Shown in pieces: positions 49,713 through 58,611 of a DNA stretch of 64,000 nucleotides. The notes beneath the pieces were generated by a model, which was given only the letters and a program-made list of their open reading frames with translations, was not told the DNA's origin and ran no database searches. Location of the stretch: contig NZ_CP027218.1 in the NCBI RefSeq assembly GCF_004124275.1, forward strand, positions 4,919,001 through 4,983,000, read 5' to 3'. The stretch's first letter is position 1; every line of letters starts with the position of its first letter. This DNA is from Pseudomonas sp. DTU12.3. Its GTDB lineage: Bacteria > Pseudomonadota > Gammaproteobacteria > Pseudomonadales > Pseudomonadaceae. A program made the position numbers and the translations under genes.

Positions 49713-50894
49713 ATGCCCGATAACACCCGCCGCGCCCGTGACGAAGCCTTCTGGCAGACGTTCGCCGATCGTTACGATGTTCAACCCGGCCCCGTAAATC
49801 TGGAAAACGGTTACTTCGGGCGTATGTCGCGCACGGTGATCGAGGAGTACCAGCGCAACATCGAGCTGATCAACACCAGCAACTCGGTGTATGTGCGCCA
49901 GCGTTTCGAGCAGCACGACAATCTGGACATTCGCGCGCAGCTGGCAGAGCAGATTGGCGTGCGCGCGCAAAGCGTTGCTTTCACCCGCAACGCCACCGAA
50001 GGCCTGCAATCGCTGATCCGCAATTACAACCGCCTGCAACCGGGCGACCAGGTGCTGATCTGCGACCTTGAGTACGACACGGTCAAGGGCGCCATGCGCT
50101 GGCTGGCGAGGCATCGCGGCGTCGAGGTCATCGAGATTGCCCACTCGCACCCGGCGAGCTTCGACAGCCTGCTGGAGACTTACCGCGAAACCTTTGTCCG
50201 CCATCCCAAACTGAAACTGATGGCCCTGACCCACGTCACCCATCGCACCGGTCTGGTGATGCCGGTACAGGCCATCGCCGCACTGGCCAGGGAGTATGGG
50301 GTCGACATCATTCTTGATGGGGCGCACGCCCTCGGCCAGATCGAGTTCGACTTTGAAGCCCTTGGCATCGCGTTCGCCGGCTACAACCTGCACAAATGGA
50401 TCGGTGCGCCGCTGACACTTGGCTTCATCTACATCGCCCCGCAGCGCTTGGCCGACATCGATCCGGACATGGGCGAGATGCACTATCCGGTCAATGACAT
50501 CCGCGTGCGCACGTCCTACAGCACACCCAACATTCCGGCGTTGATGACCCTGCCGCTGGTGTTCGAGGAACATCGCTCGCTCGGCGGCGCAGCGGCAAAA
50601 GGTGCACGCCTGAATTACCTGCGTAATCTGTGGGTCAGCGCGGTACGCCACTTGCCGGGTATCGAAGTGATGACGCCGGACGATCAGCGACTGTATTGCG
50701 GGATCACCGCGTTGCGGTTCACCCGTCACGACGACCAACAGGCCATGGCCGAGCGTCTGCTCAATGAGTTCAACCTGTTCACCGTGGTGCGCAATGGCGC
50801 GGCGTGCGGGCCGTGCATCCGCATTACGCCGGGGCTGACCACTACCGCTGGCGACATGCAACTGCTGACCCGCGCGCTGAACGAGCTGCGCTGA
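49713..50894 (+). CDS. Aminotransferase class V-fold PLP enzyme (isopenicillin-N epimerase-like)
   Basis: A PLP-dependent fold type I protein of 393 residues. FTRNATEGLQSLIRN binds the phosphate, DGAHALGQIEFD contains the PLP-ring Asp, and AGYNLHKWIGAPLTLGFIYI has the Schiff-base lysine. Relatives include cysteine desulfurase-like and isopenicillin-N epimerase-like proteins, and the substrate is uncertain. The ATG at 49713 is chosen because the open frame further upstream overlaps the DUF3820 gene. Confidence 0.88.
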   Translation: MPDNTRRARDEAFWQTFADRYDVQPGPVNLENGYFGRMSRTVIEEYQRNIELINTSNSVYVRQRFEQHDNLDIRAQLAEQIGVRAQSVAFTRNATEGLQSLIRNYNRLQPGDQVLICDLEYDTVKGAMRWLARHRGVEVIEIAHSHPASFDSLLETYRETFVRHPKLKLMALTHVTHRTGLVMPVQAIAALAREYGVDIILDGAHALGQIEFDFEALGIAFAGYNLHKWIGAPLTLGFIYIAPQRLADIDPDMGEMHYPVNDIRVRTSYSTPNIPALMTLPLVFEEHRSLGGAAAKGARLNYLRNLWVSAVRHLPGIEVMTPDDQRLYCGITALRFTRHDDQQAMAERLLNEFNLFTVVRNGAACGPCIRITPGLTTTAGDMQLLTRALNELR

Positions 50895-50898
50895 CGGG

Positions 50899-51624
50899 CT
50901 AAACAGTAAACTTGTCAAAGTCCTCGGGCTTGATCTGCGACGACGCCGCAAAGGTATCGATACCGATCGTCAGCTGGCCGAAAAAGCCATCTTCGTGGGT
51001 GTCGCGACCGATCGGCCACACCGTCAGCGTCGAGGCTTCGCCCTTCATGTCGGCGTAAAAGCTGTCCTCGGCATTGTTCAGTACCTTCGCCGAGCGTCCG
51101 CGATAGGCTTTGGCATTGAGTACCGAACGGGAAACGACTTCGGGGAAATACAGCTGGCCAACCCAGGCGACATTGCGCGCTTCGAGAAATTCGCTACCGG
51201 CAACGATGCGTACCGCCATGTGAATGTGCAGTGCGCGACCGGCGTAGAAACCTGGGTAAATCGTGGTAAAGCGCACCCGTCCCTTGGAATCACAGAACTG
51301 GCTGCCACGCAGGTAGGTGTCATCGTCGGTGCGCGGGATTGAACCGATGGCCTCGGCATCGACTTCAACATCCGGATTGATCCGGCTCCAGCCCGAATAC
51401 GCGCCGCGTGCGTTGCAATGCCAGATATCCACCAACGCGCCATTGACCGGTTCACCGGTCATTGCATCGACGATGGTCAGGCGCAGCAGTAGCGGCAAAC
51501 CTTCTGCGCCCTCGCTGATGTTGCGCCGCAGCAATTGCGGGTTGCGAAAGTACGGCCCGGCGATTTGCTCGGGAGCCAGTTGATACACCTGGTTCGGGGA
51601 GGATGCAGCAGAGTCTTGGTCCAT
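50899..51624 (-). CDS. Intradiol ring-cleavage dioxygenase family protein
   Basis: A protein of 241 residues with one intradiol dioxygenase domain. The Fe(III) ligands are visible: Tyr in GAYSGW, Tyr in YPGFYAGRA and two His in LHIHM. IAGPYF near the N-terminus and DIWHCNARG are signature segments. It resembles a protocatechuate 3,4-dioxygenase subunit but has no partner subunit nearby, so the substrate is open. It converges with the PLP enzyme gene with only 4 bases between. Confidence 0.88.
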   Translation of the reverse strand: MDQDSAASSPNQVYQLAPEQIAGPYFRNPQLLRRNISEGAEGLPLLLRLTIVDAMTGEPVNGALVDIWHCNARGAYSGWSRINPDVEVDAEAIGSIPRTDDDTYLRGSQFCDSKGRVRFTTIYPGFYAGRALHIHMAVRIVAGSEFLEARNVAWVGQLYFPEVVSRSVLNAKAYRGRSAKVLNNAEDSFYADMKGEASTLTVWPIGRDTHEDGFFGQLTIGIDTFAASSQIKPEDFDKFTV

Positions 51625-51716
51625 GACGCGTTCTCTCTTCCATAAGATGAAAGCAGATTAGCGCCAAGCAACAGCCTGTGTGCGGTAACTATGTATCGCG
51701 TCGTAACTCGTGGGTT

Positions 51717-51842
51717 CTGATCTTTTGACGTAGCCATTTGAGAGCAAGATCAAAAGATCGCAGCCTCGTTGCGCTCGACAGCTCCTGCATCGCATCCCGT
51801 ATCGCCCCTGTAGGAGCTGCCGCAGGCTGCGATCTTTTGATG
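51717..51842. repeat. Complex GGAGCTGCCG...GATCTTTTGA repeat with extra inverted segment
   Basis: Three GATCTTTTGA-type ends occur: TGATCTTTTGACGT, AAAAGATCGCAGCCTCGTTG and TGCGATCTTTTGATG. One copy is disrupted by TCGTTGCGCTCGAC where CGGCAG is usual. With some A-rich sequence beyond 51850, it makes up the roughly 300-base gap between the dioxygenase and eda genes. Confidence 0.75.
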
Positions 51843-51929
51843 TTGGCTTTTCTGCGGGCAAAAAAAAACGGTGCGCCGACCGAGCGCACCGTAAAGCCGT
51901 AGAACACACAACGAAGTGTTTGGTAACAA

Positions 51930-52595
51930 TCAGTCCAGCAGCGCCAAAGCCTCAGCGGTGCATTCCTGAATACGAGCCCAGTCGCCGTTCTTGATCCATT
52001 CCGGATCGAGCATCCAGCTACCGCCCACGCACATGACGTTTTTCAGCGCCATGTAGCTCTTGATATTGGCTGGGCCGACGCCGCCAGTCGGGCAGAATTT
52101 AACTTCGCCGAACGGGCCGCCGAGGGCCTTGATTGCCGCGACGCCACCGCTGACTTCAGCCGGGAACAGCTTGAAGCGGCGATAACCCAGACCGTAGCCT
52201 TCCATGATGCCGGAGGCGTTGCTGATGCCCGGCAACAGCGGAATCGGGCTGTCGACGCTGGCTTCCAGCAAATCACGGGTGATGCCCGGGGTGACGATGA
52301 ATTGCGAACCGGCCGCTTCTGCCGCCGCGAGCATGTTGCGATCGAGCACGGTGCCGGCACCGGTCATCAGTTCCGGACGCTGGTCGCGCAGGATCTGGAT
52401 GGCCTTGAGGCCGAACTGCGAACGCAGGGTCACTTCCAGCGCGGTCAGACCACCGGCGGCCAAGGCGTCGGCCAATGGCAGCACGTCCTGTTCGCGAGCG
52501 ATGGTGATCACCGGCAGGATCCGCGCCTTGGCGCAGAGGCTGTCGATCAGGGCAACTTTGTCCGCCATGGAAACGGTCGGGGATGGGGTTGTCAT
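51930..52595 (-). CDS. eda: 2-keto-3-deoxy-6-phosphogluconate (KDPG) aldolase
   Basis: The final Entner-Doudoroff enzyme, splitting KDPG into pyruvate and glyceraldehyde-3-phosphate. The 221-residue TIM-barrel protein has ARILPVITIAREQDV, the catalytic Glu in LEVTLRS, GAGTVLD, and the Schiff-base lysine in YRRFKLFPAE. The ATG at 52595 fits homologous starts (MTT...). It is the last gene of zwf-pgl-eda, 17 bases after pgl. Confidence 0.95.
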   Translation of the reverse strand: MTTPSPTVSMADKVALIDSLCAKARILPVITIAREQDVLPLADALAAGGLTALEVTLRSQFGLKAIQILRDQRPELMTGAGTVLDRNMLAAAEAAGSQFIVTPGITRDLLEASVDSPIPLLPGISNASGIMEGYGLGYRRFKLFPAEVSGGVAAIKALGGPFGEVKFCPTGGVGPANIKSYMALKNVMCVGGSWMLDPEWIKNGDWARIQECTAEALALLD

Positions 52596-52612
52596 AGCGG
52601 CTGTTCCTTGGC

Positions 52613-53326
52613 TCATGGGCACCAGTAAATCTCTAACGTAGGTTGCAGAAACGCGCGCACCGGCATGGCGGCGACGTCATCGGATGCCAGCGCGGCATTC
52701 AGGGTGGTCAGTTTCGACTGACCGGAAATCGACAGAATCTTGTGTTTCGCCGAGGCCAGCAGCGCACGGCTCATGGTCAGGCGCTGACGCGGCACACTTG
52801 GCGCCAGCATCGGCCAGCAACGGCGGGTGCCATCGGCTTGCAGCGCTTCGGTGAGATTCGGGCTGTTGGGAAACAGCGACGCGGTGTGGCCGTCATCGCC
52901 CATGCCCAGCACCAGCACGTCAATCGCCGGCAATTCGGCGAGCAAACGGTCAGCCTGTTCGGCAGCCTGTTCGACGTTTGCCGCAGCGCTGTAAAGACTG
53001 AGGAACTGCGCTTTCGCCGCCGGGCCTTTGAGCAGGTATTGCTTGAGCAGGCCGGCATTGCTGTCGGCGTGTTCAACCGGTACCCAGCGCTCGTCGGCGA
53101 GGGTCACGACGACCTTCGACCAGTCCAGTTCCTGCTTGGCCAGATGCTGGAAAAACGCCACCGGGCTACGTCCGCCAGACACCACCAACACCGCATTGCC
53201 GCGCGCCGCAATGGCTTCGCTCAATTGCTTGGCAACGTTCAGCGCCAGACCTTCGGCCAACAGCGCCGGGCTCTTGAATGCGTGAGCATTTACGCCCGCA
53301 GGCAGTTGCACATCAGATATCGCCAT
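52613..53326 (-). CDS. pgl: 6-phosphogluconolactonase
   Basis: It hydrolyses 6-phosphogluconolactone to 6-phosphogluconate. The 237-residue protein of the NagB/RpiA fold has VVSGGRSPVAFF, LADERWVPVEHADSNAG and LGMGDDGHTASLFP. It overlaps the end of zwf by 14 bases, showing translational coupling, and precedes eda. Confidence 0.95.
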   Translation of the reverse strand: MAISDVQLPAGVNAHAFKSPALLAEGLALNVAKQLSEAIAARGNAVLVVSGGRSPVAFFQHLAKQELDWSKVVVTLADERWVPVEHADSNAGLLKQYLLKGPAAKAQFLSLYSAAANVEQAAEQADRLLAELPAIDVLVLGMGDDGHTASLFPNSPNLTEALQADGTRRCWPMLAPSVPRQRLTMSRALLASAKHKILSISGQSKLTTLNAALASDDVAAMPVRAFLQPTLEIYWCP

Positions 53327-54779
53327 ACCACGACCTCCCGTCCCGCGTGATCAATGCAATGGAGCTCATCGGCCCCCACGACCCGGCCGCATACGGCTTG
53401 GGCGCGTCACCGGATTTTTTCCACCCGGCGATCAACTGGTCACACCATTTCCACGCGGCTTCGATTTCATCTTTACGGACAAACAGGTTCTGATTGCCGT
53501 TCATCACTTCCAGCAACAACCGCTCGTAGGCATCGGGGATCCGCGCGCTACGCCAGGTGTCGGAGAAATTCAGTTGCAGCGGCCCGCTGCGCAGTTGCAT
53601 GCCCTTGTCCAGGCCCTGCTCTTTGGTCATCACGCGCAAGGAAATACCTTCGTCCGGTTGCAGGCGAATGATCAGTTTGTTGCTGATCTGCAAGCGCTGC
53701 TCAGGGGCGAAGATGTAGTGCGACGGTTCCTTGAAGTGGATGACGATCTGCGACAGCTTTTGCGGCATGCGCTTGCCGGTACGCAGGTAGAACGGCACGC
53801 CCGCCCAGCGCCAGTTGCGGATGTCGGCACGCAGGGCGACGAAAGTTTCGGTGTCGCTCTGGGTATTGGAATTCGGTTCTTCGAGGTAACCCGGGACGGA
53901 TTTGCCTTCGCTGTGGCCGGCGATGTACTGGCCGCGCACCACTTGCGTGGTCAGGCCTTCCGGGCTGATCGGCGCCAGCGCCTTGAGGACTTTTACTTTC
54001 TCGTCACGGATGCTGTCGGCGGACAGGTCGGCCGGCGGGTCCATGGCGATCAGGCAGAGCAGCTGCAACAGGTGATTCTGGATCATGTCGCGCAGCTGGC
54101 CGGCCTTGTCGAAGTAGCCCCAACGGCCTTCGATACCGACCTTCTCGGCCACGGTGATTTCCACGTGGGAGATGTAATTCTGGTTCCACTGGGTTTCAAA
54201 CAGGCTGTTGGCGAAACGCAGGGCGATCAGGTTCTGAACGGTTTCTTTGCCCAGATAGTGGTCGATACGGTAGGTGCGGTTCTCCGGGAAGAACTGCGCC
54301 ACGGCGTCATTCACTTTGCGCGACGATTCGAGGTCGGAACCGATCGGCTTTTCCAGCACCACCCGGGTGTTTTCTGCCAGACCGACTTTCGCCAGGTTCT
54401 CGCAGATCGCGCCGTACACCGCCGCCGGTGTGGCGAAGTAGGCAATCATGCGTTGCGTGCTGCCGGCCAGTTCGGCCAGCGCGACGTAATCTTCAGCCTT
54501 GAGAAAGTCGACGTGCAGGTAGGTCAGGCGCGCCAGAAAGCGCTCGGCCACGGCTTCGTCCAGCTCTTTGCCGACGTAGCGGCGCAATTCGGCGGCGATA
54601 AACGCCAGGTGCTGCTGCTCGGTGCCGTCTTCACGGGCCAGCGCGATGATGCGCGTGTCCTCGTGCAACAGATCGGCGCCATCGAGGTGATAAAGGGCAG
54701 GAAACAGCTTGCGCAGAGCCAGATCGCCAAGCGCGCCGAACAAGGCAAAGGTGCACGGTTCAACCGTAATCGAAGGCAT
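53313..54779 (-). CDS. zwf: Glucose-6-phosphate 1-dehydrogenase
   Basis: It oxidises glucose-6-phosphate with NADP (or NAD) to 6-phosphogluconolactone. The 488-residue enzyme has the N-terminal dinucleotide motif GALGDLALRKLFPAL and the active-site signature RIDHYLGKE near 172-180, with EKPIGSDL before it. It is the first gene of zwf-pgl-eda and divergent from its regulator hexR. The leader carries a possible Hfq/Crc motif and a HexR-like site. Confidence 0.96.
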   Translation of the reverse strand: MPSITVEPCTFALFGALGDLALRKLFPALYHLDGADLLHEDTRIIALAREDGTEQQHLAFIAAELRRYVGKELDEAVAERFLARLTYLHVDFLKAEDYVALAELAGSTQRMIAYFATPAAVYGAICENLAKVGLAENTRVVLEKPIGSDLESSRKVNDAVAQFFPENRTYRIDHYLGKETVQNLIALRFANSLFETQWNQNYISHVEITVAEKVGIEGRWGYFDKAGQLRDMIQNHLLQLLCLIAMDPPADLSADSIRDEKVKVLKALAPISPEGLTTQVVRGQYIAGHSEGKSVPGYLEEPNSNTQSDTETFVALRADIRNWRWAGVPFYLRTGKRMPQKLSQIVIHFKEPSHYIFAPEQRLQISNKLIIRLQPDEGISLRVMTKEQGLDKGMQLRSGPLQLNFSDTWRSARIPDAYERLLLEVMNGNQNLFVRKDEIEAAWKWCDQLIAGWKKSGDAPKPYAAGSWGPMSSIALITRDGRSWYGDI

Positions 54780-54784
54780 GATGT

Positions 54785-54792
54785 TTGTTCTT
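54785..54792 (-). promoter_or_regulatory. Candidate Hfq/Crc CA-motif in zwf leader
   Basis: The minus strand reads AAGAACAA (AANAANAA type) only five bases before the zwf start codon, where bound Hfq/Crc would block ribosomes. Confidence 0.5.
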
Positions 54793-54844
54793 TTATCAAG
54801 TTAAGCTACAAATACCTTTTTTCAAGGCATCACTCAAGGGAAAA

Positions 54845-54861
54845 TGTAGTAATAACCACAA
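54845..54861. promoter_or_regulatory. HexR-like operator between zwf and hexR
   Basis: TGTAGTAATAACCACAA contains the TGTAGTAAT half typical of HexR sites and a weaker ACAA half. It lies about 65 bases before zwf and 135 before hexR, in their shared promoter region. HexR releases DNA on binding KDPG. Confidence 0.65.
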
Positions 54862-54996
54862 CATTTTCGCAAAATACAGATTCCGAGTGGTGGTCGCTCG
54901 GACGCATCAGTAGGATAGGCCACCGTTACGGGCCATATCAAAGGCCCAATTTGCATAGCCCGGCGCACCTTTGCGCAGGTGAATTAGGAATTCCAT

Positions 54997-55866
54997 ATGG
55001 ACCGCGTGCGAAATTTACTGGAACAGATCCAGAGTCGCCTTGAAGACCTGAACAAGGCCGAACGCAAAGTCGCCGAGGTGATCCTGCTCAACCCGCAGCA
55101 GGCCACCCGCTTCAGCATCGCCGCCCTCGCCCAGGCGGCGTCGGTGAGCGAACCGACGGTCAACCGCTTCTGCCGTTCGTTCGGTGTCAGCGGCTATCCC
55201 GAACTCAAGCTGCAACTGGCGCAAAGCCTGGCCAGCGGCGCGGCGTACGTCAGCCGCGCGGTCGAGGCCGATGACAACCCCGAGGCGTACACGCAAAAGA
55301 TTTTCGGCAGCGCCATCGCGTCGCTGGACAGCGCTTGCCAGGCGCTCGATCCGAATCTGATCAGCCGCGCCGTTGACCTGTTGATTCAGGCGCGGCAGAT
55401 CCACTTCTTCGGCCTCGGGGCTTCGGCGCCGGTGGCGCTGGATGCGCAGCACAAGTTCTTCCGCTTCAACCTCGCGGTCACCGCGCACGCCGATGTGCTG
55501 ATGCAGCGGATGATTGCGTCGGTGGCGCACACCGGTGAGTTGTTCGTGATCATTTCCTACACCGGCCGCACCCGTGAGCTGGTCGAGGTGGCGCGCATTG
55601 CTCGCGAGAACGGCGCTTCGGTGCTGGGTTTGACGGCGGAGAATTCGCCGCTGGCCAAGGCGAGTACCTTGAGCCTGAACATCCCGCTGCCGGAAGACAC
55701 CGACATCTATATGCCGATGACGTCGCGGATCATTCAGTTGACCGTGCTGGATGTGTTGGCGACCGGGATGACCTTGCGTCGCGGGGTGGATTTCCAGCCG
55801 CATCTGCGCAAGATCAAAGAGAGCTTGAATGCCAGCCGGTATCCGGTTGGGGATGAATTCAACTAA
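54997..55866 (+). CDS. hexR: HexR, RpiR-family repressor of hexose metabolism
   Basis: A protein of 289 residues. The RpiR N-terminal HTH is at about 1-77 (SIAALAQAASVSEPTVNRFC), and a SIS sugar-phosphate-binding domain at about 125-255 (IHFFGLGASAPVALDAQHKF, VIISYTGRTRELVEVA). It represses zwf-pgl-eda and other central glucose genes and is relieved by KDPG. It is divergent from zwf, the conserved Pseudomonas arrangement. Confidence 0.95.
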   Translation: MDRVRNLLEQIQSRLEDLNKAERKVAEVILLNPQQATRFSIAALAQAASVSEPTVNRFCRSFGVSGYPELKLQLAQSLASGAAYVSRAVEADDNPEAYTQKIFGSAIASLDSACQALDPNLISRAVDLLIQARQIHFFGLGASAPVALDAQHKFFRFNLAVTAHADVLMQRMIASVAHTGELFVIISYTGRTRELVEVARIARENGASVLGLTAENSPLAKASTLSLNIPLPEDTDIYMPMTSRIIQLTVLDVLATGMTLRRGVDFQPHLRKIKESLNASRYPVGDEFN

Positions 55867-55876
55867 AGATCAAAAG

Positions 55877-56056
55877 CACCCTCACCCCAGCCCTCTCCCT
55901 CCGGGAGAGGGGGCCTACCGAAGTGTCTTGCGCTGTACATCGACCTGAATGATCGAGTCGATTATGGATTCAGCACTGCACTTTCACGTCGGCGTAACTC
56001 TTCAGCATCCCGCAATCAGTCCCCTCTCCCTCCGGGAGAGGGCTAGGGTGAGGGTA
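55877..56056. repeat. MITE-like element, CCCTCACCC...GGGTGAGGG family (copy 5)
   Basis: Nearly the same length and core as copy 2 at 19675: GTCTTGCG, ACATCGACCTGAA, CGAGTCGATTATGGATTCA and TCCCCTCTCCCTCCGGGAG are shared. It separates the convergent hexR and mutarotase genes. Confidence 0.83.
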
Positions 56057-56074
56057 GCGGTGTACTTGGCACAC

Positions 56075-56929
56075 TCAAGCTGCCGTCCACGCCTGCAAGC
56101 TCAAATGGGCCTTCTCCCCCGGCGCCAGATGCAGACTGTCCGTCCCGCCCGCCGCCGCTTCCACGCAGACAAACTCCGAAATCTCATCCCACGTCACCCC
56201 CAACAACGGCCGCGCCCCCGGATGCCAGACCACCGTGTCAGCACTGTCACCGGTATCGATACACAACTCGCGCTGCCAGGCGTGATCCTTGAGCTGCAAT
56301 TCGCCGTCGTGCTGGAACACCCGCTGACACCCGCCATCCACCCGCAACTCGCCTTCCTGCTGGCAAGACTGGCGGCTCAACTGGTCGTAACCCTGCGCTC
56401 CTTCGAGCCCAGACAGCGCTATCTCACCAACGTCGCCAATACGCCAGTAAGCGTGCAAAGCCTGGCTCAACTGGCACGGCATGTCGTCCTGATGCTCGGT
56501 GCTCAGGCGTAATTCCATGCGTTCGCCAAGGTGCGCATGCAGGTCAACCTGCCAGTCGCACAGCTGCAATTGCCAGTGCAGACGCACGCCATCGTCGGCG
56601 CTGCTGCTGTCGAGCAACTTCCAGTCGAGCAATCGCGCCCAACCATGTGAAGGCCACGCGTTTTCGCTGGGATGACGGCCGTACCACGGCCAGCACACCG
56701 GCACGCCACCACGGATCGCGCCGACATGCGGCCACTTCGCCGCACACCACAACCACGGCTTTTGCCCACGCGGCTGAAAGTGCAGCAACTGCGCGCCCTG
56801 ACGACTGAACACCGCCTGACACAGCGGATGATCGATCACCAACACGTCGCGCATCTGATAGCGCTCCCAGGCGAAGATCGGCTGTTCGCGCAGGGATTTG
56901 AAGAAGCGTTGTAGCGGATGCTCATGCAT
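56075..56929 (-). CDS. D-hexose-6-phosphate mutarotase (YeaD-like)
   Basis: An aldose-1-epimerase-fold protein of 284 residues, expected to interconvert anomers of glucose-6-phosphate and so feed Zwf. Typical segments are GAIRGGVPVCWPWYGRH, LSQALHAYWRIGDV (catalytic His) and VVWHPGARP with the late FVCVEAA (catalytic Glu). The ATG at 56929 (MHEHPLQRFF) is preferred to one seven codons upstream. It lies downstream of oprB on the same strand, after a terminator. Confidence 0.88.
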   Translation of the reverse strand: MHEHPLQRFFKSLREQPIFAWERYQMRDVLVIDHPLCQAVFSRQGAQLLHFQPRGQKPWLWCAAKWPHVGAIRGGVPVCWPWYGRHPSENAWPSHGWARLLDWKLLDSSSADDGVRLHWQLQLCDWQVDLHAHLGERMELRLSTEHQDDMPCQLSQALHAYWRIGDVGEIALSGLEGAQGYDQLSRQSCQQEGELRVDGGCQRVFQHDGELQLKDHAWQRELCIDTGDSADTVVWHPGARPLLGVTWDEISEFVCVEAAAGGTDSLHLAPGEKAHLSLQAWTAA

Positions 56930-56974
56930 TTGCCACGGTCCCGAATTCATTTGTTACGGGGATTACTGCCCCTC

Positions 56975-57004
56975 AAAAAAAAGCGGACAGCCTTGGCTGT
57001 CCGC
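56975..57004 (-). terminator. Rho-independent terminator of oprB
   Basis: On the minus strand GCGGACAGCC-AA-GGCTGTCCGC is followed by a run of eight T. Confidence 0.93.
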
Positions 57005-57042
57005 AAATATGCGCACATAGAGAGGAGCTTATCGCAGACGCG

Positions 57043-58392
57043 TTAGAACGTAGACTGAATTTTCAGGCCAGCGACCAATGCGTTGTCCACTGCATCCACA
57101 CCGCCCGGGTGAGTGATGTATTGCAGGTTAGGACGTACGGTCAGCCAGTTGGTGACGTGGAAGCCGTAGTTGATCTCGTAGTTGTATTCGGTTTCACGAA
57201 TCGGCGAGAACACCGGATTGTCGTAATCCGATACACCGTTGGAAACGTTGAGCAGCTCGGCGTTTTTCTTCACGTCATCGTTGACGTGGATACGTGCTGC
57301 GCCGATACCGACGTCATCCTTCGGACGCGCGTCGAACGGGCCTTTGTAGACAAACATCACCGACTGGTAGTTGTCGATGAAGTTGGTGTCCTTGTCGTGG
57401 AAGGTCGCGTTGGCAGCGATGTTCAGACCGCGGGTCGCATCACCGTTGTGGCTGGTGAGTTGCTGTTGCGCCACGAACCAGTAGCCGCTTTTGCTGCTGT
57501 GGGTCTTGTAGGCGTTGCCAGTGGTGGCTGCATCGAAACCGTTGACGTCTTCACGAACGTCGTCGGCATCAGCCGTGCTCTTGTAGTAACCGACGCGGTA
57601 TTCGCCCGGCAGGCTGTTGACCTTCGGAGACCAGACCAACTCGACTGGCAACACAGTACCGGCGGTGCCACTGCCGCTGAGCTTGAAGCCGTTGCCGTGT
57701 TCCAACTGCGACGGGTTCTGGTTGTACGCGCCGATTTGCGCGTAGAGTTCGTCGTTGATGTTGTACTTGACGCGGATCGCGGCCTGGCTGACTGGCCAGT
57801 TGTACCAGATGTTGGTTGCCCAGTTACCCACTTGCGAACCGCAGAACGCGAGGTTCTGGAAGTCGCACGGGAAGGTGTTGAAGTCTTCGCCTTCACCGAA
57901 GTAACCGGCCTTGACGTCGAGTTTGTTGTCGAAGAACTGGTGCTGAATCCACAACTGGGTCAGACGCACCATGTGGCCACGGCCGTAAACTTCTTGCGAA
58001 GAACTCAGGGTGCCAGCACGCGGATCGCCAACGCGGTCGTTGGAGATGTTGTAACCGTTACGGTTGGTCAGCTGGATCTTCGCCTGGGTGTTATCCCAGC
58101 CCCACAGCTTTTGCAGATCGAGTGCCACGCCCAGACCGAACTGGTCAGCGTAACGCGCGGTCTTGTCGTCGTTGTAGCCACCGTGCAGGTTGCCACCGAC
58201 TTCCCCAACGTAGTCGGCCTTGATGTCGATACCCTGCTCGATCAGCTTGGTCCGCTCGCCACCCCAGTCACCGGTCATCCATTTCGAATCGGAGCTGAAG
58301 GCATCCGCCGCCATGGCGTTACCGGCCAGCACCAACGCCGCCGCAGCTGACACTTGGCAGATCAACCGGACATTGACGTGTTTCTTTTTCAT
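57043..58392 (-). CDS. oprB: Carbohydrate-selective outer membrane porin OprB
   Basis: A porin of 449 residues with a signal peptide (about 1-28, ending AMA), the OprB-typical MTGDWGGERTKLIEQGIDI start of the mature barrel, and alternating beta strands to a terminal Phe (KIQSTF). It admits glucose and other sugars to the periplasm for GtsA. It lies downstream of gtsD on the same strand, separated by a REP doublet. The leader has an AATAACAA motif of Hfq/Crc type. Confidence 0.94.
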   Translation of the reverse strand: MKKKHVNVRLICQVSAAAALVLAGNAMAADAFSSDSKWMTGDWGGERTKLIEQGIDIKADYVGEVGGNLHGGYNDDKTARYADQFGLGVALDLQKLWGWDNTQAKIQLTNRNGYNISNDRVGDPRAGTLSSSQEVYGRGHMVRLTQLWIQHQFFDNKLDVKAGYFGEGEDFNTFPCDFQNLAFCGSQVGNWATNIWYNWPVSQAAIRVKYNINDELYAQIGAYNQNPSQLEHGNGFKLSGSGTAGTVLPVELVWSPKVNSLPGEYRVGYYKSTADADDVREDVNGFDAATTGNAYKTHSSKSGYWFVAQQQLTSHNGDATRGLNIAANATFHDKDTNFIDNYQSVMFVYKGPFDARPKDDVGIGAARIHVNDDVKKNAELLNVSNGVSDYDNPVFSPIRETEYNYEINYGFHVTNWLTVRPNLQYITHPGGVDAVDNALVAGLKIQSTF

Positions 58393-58411
58393 CCCTACAT
58401 CCTCGTCTTTA

Positions 58412-58419
58412 TTGTTATT
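58412..58419 (-). promoter_or_regulatory. Candidate Hfq/Crc CA-motif in oprB leader
   Basis: The minus strand reads AATAACAA, within AATAACAATAAA, about 20 bases before the oprB start. Confidence 0.5.
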
Positions 58420-58500
58420 AACTGTTTTTATCTAACGCGGTTTACATAAATTGCGATGGATTACAGGCAATCCGCCGCGTGCTCCTTGTGGAATCCAATC

Positions 58501-58589
58501 CCTGTGGGAGCTGGCTTGCCAGCGATGGCATCGACTCTGTTCCACTGTGAACCGAGTTGCCTGCATCGCTGGCAAGCCAGCTCCCACAT
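58501..58589. repeat. REP-like doublet (GCTGGCTTGCCAGCGAT type)
   Basis: GTGGGAGCTGGCTTGCCAGC and its inverse flank about 40 bases between gtsD and oprB. The same subtype occurs at 17810. Confidence 0.87.
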
Positions 58590-58611
58590 GACTGCATTCC
58601 TACATTGATTT

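Noticed and set aside
53574..55043. A 489-codon frame antisense to zwf that runs into hexR
   Set aside because: zwf is unambiguous; the antisense frame crosses the zwf/hexR promoter region and has no ribosome site.
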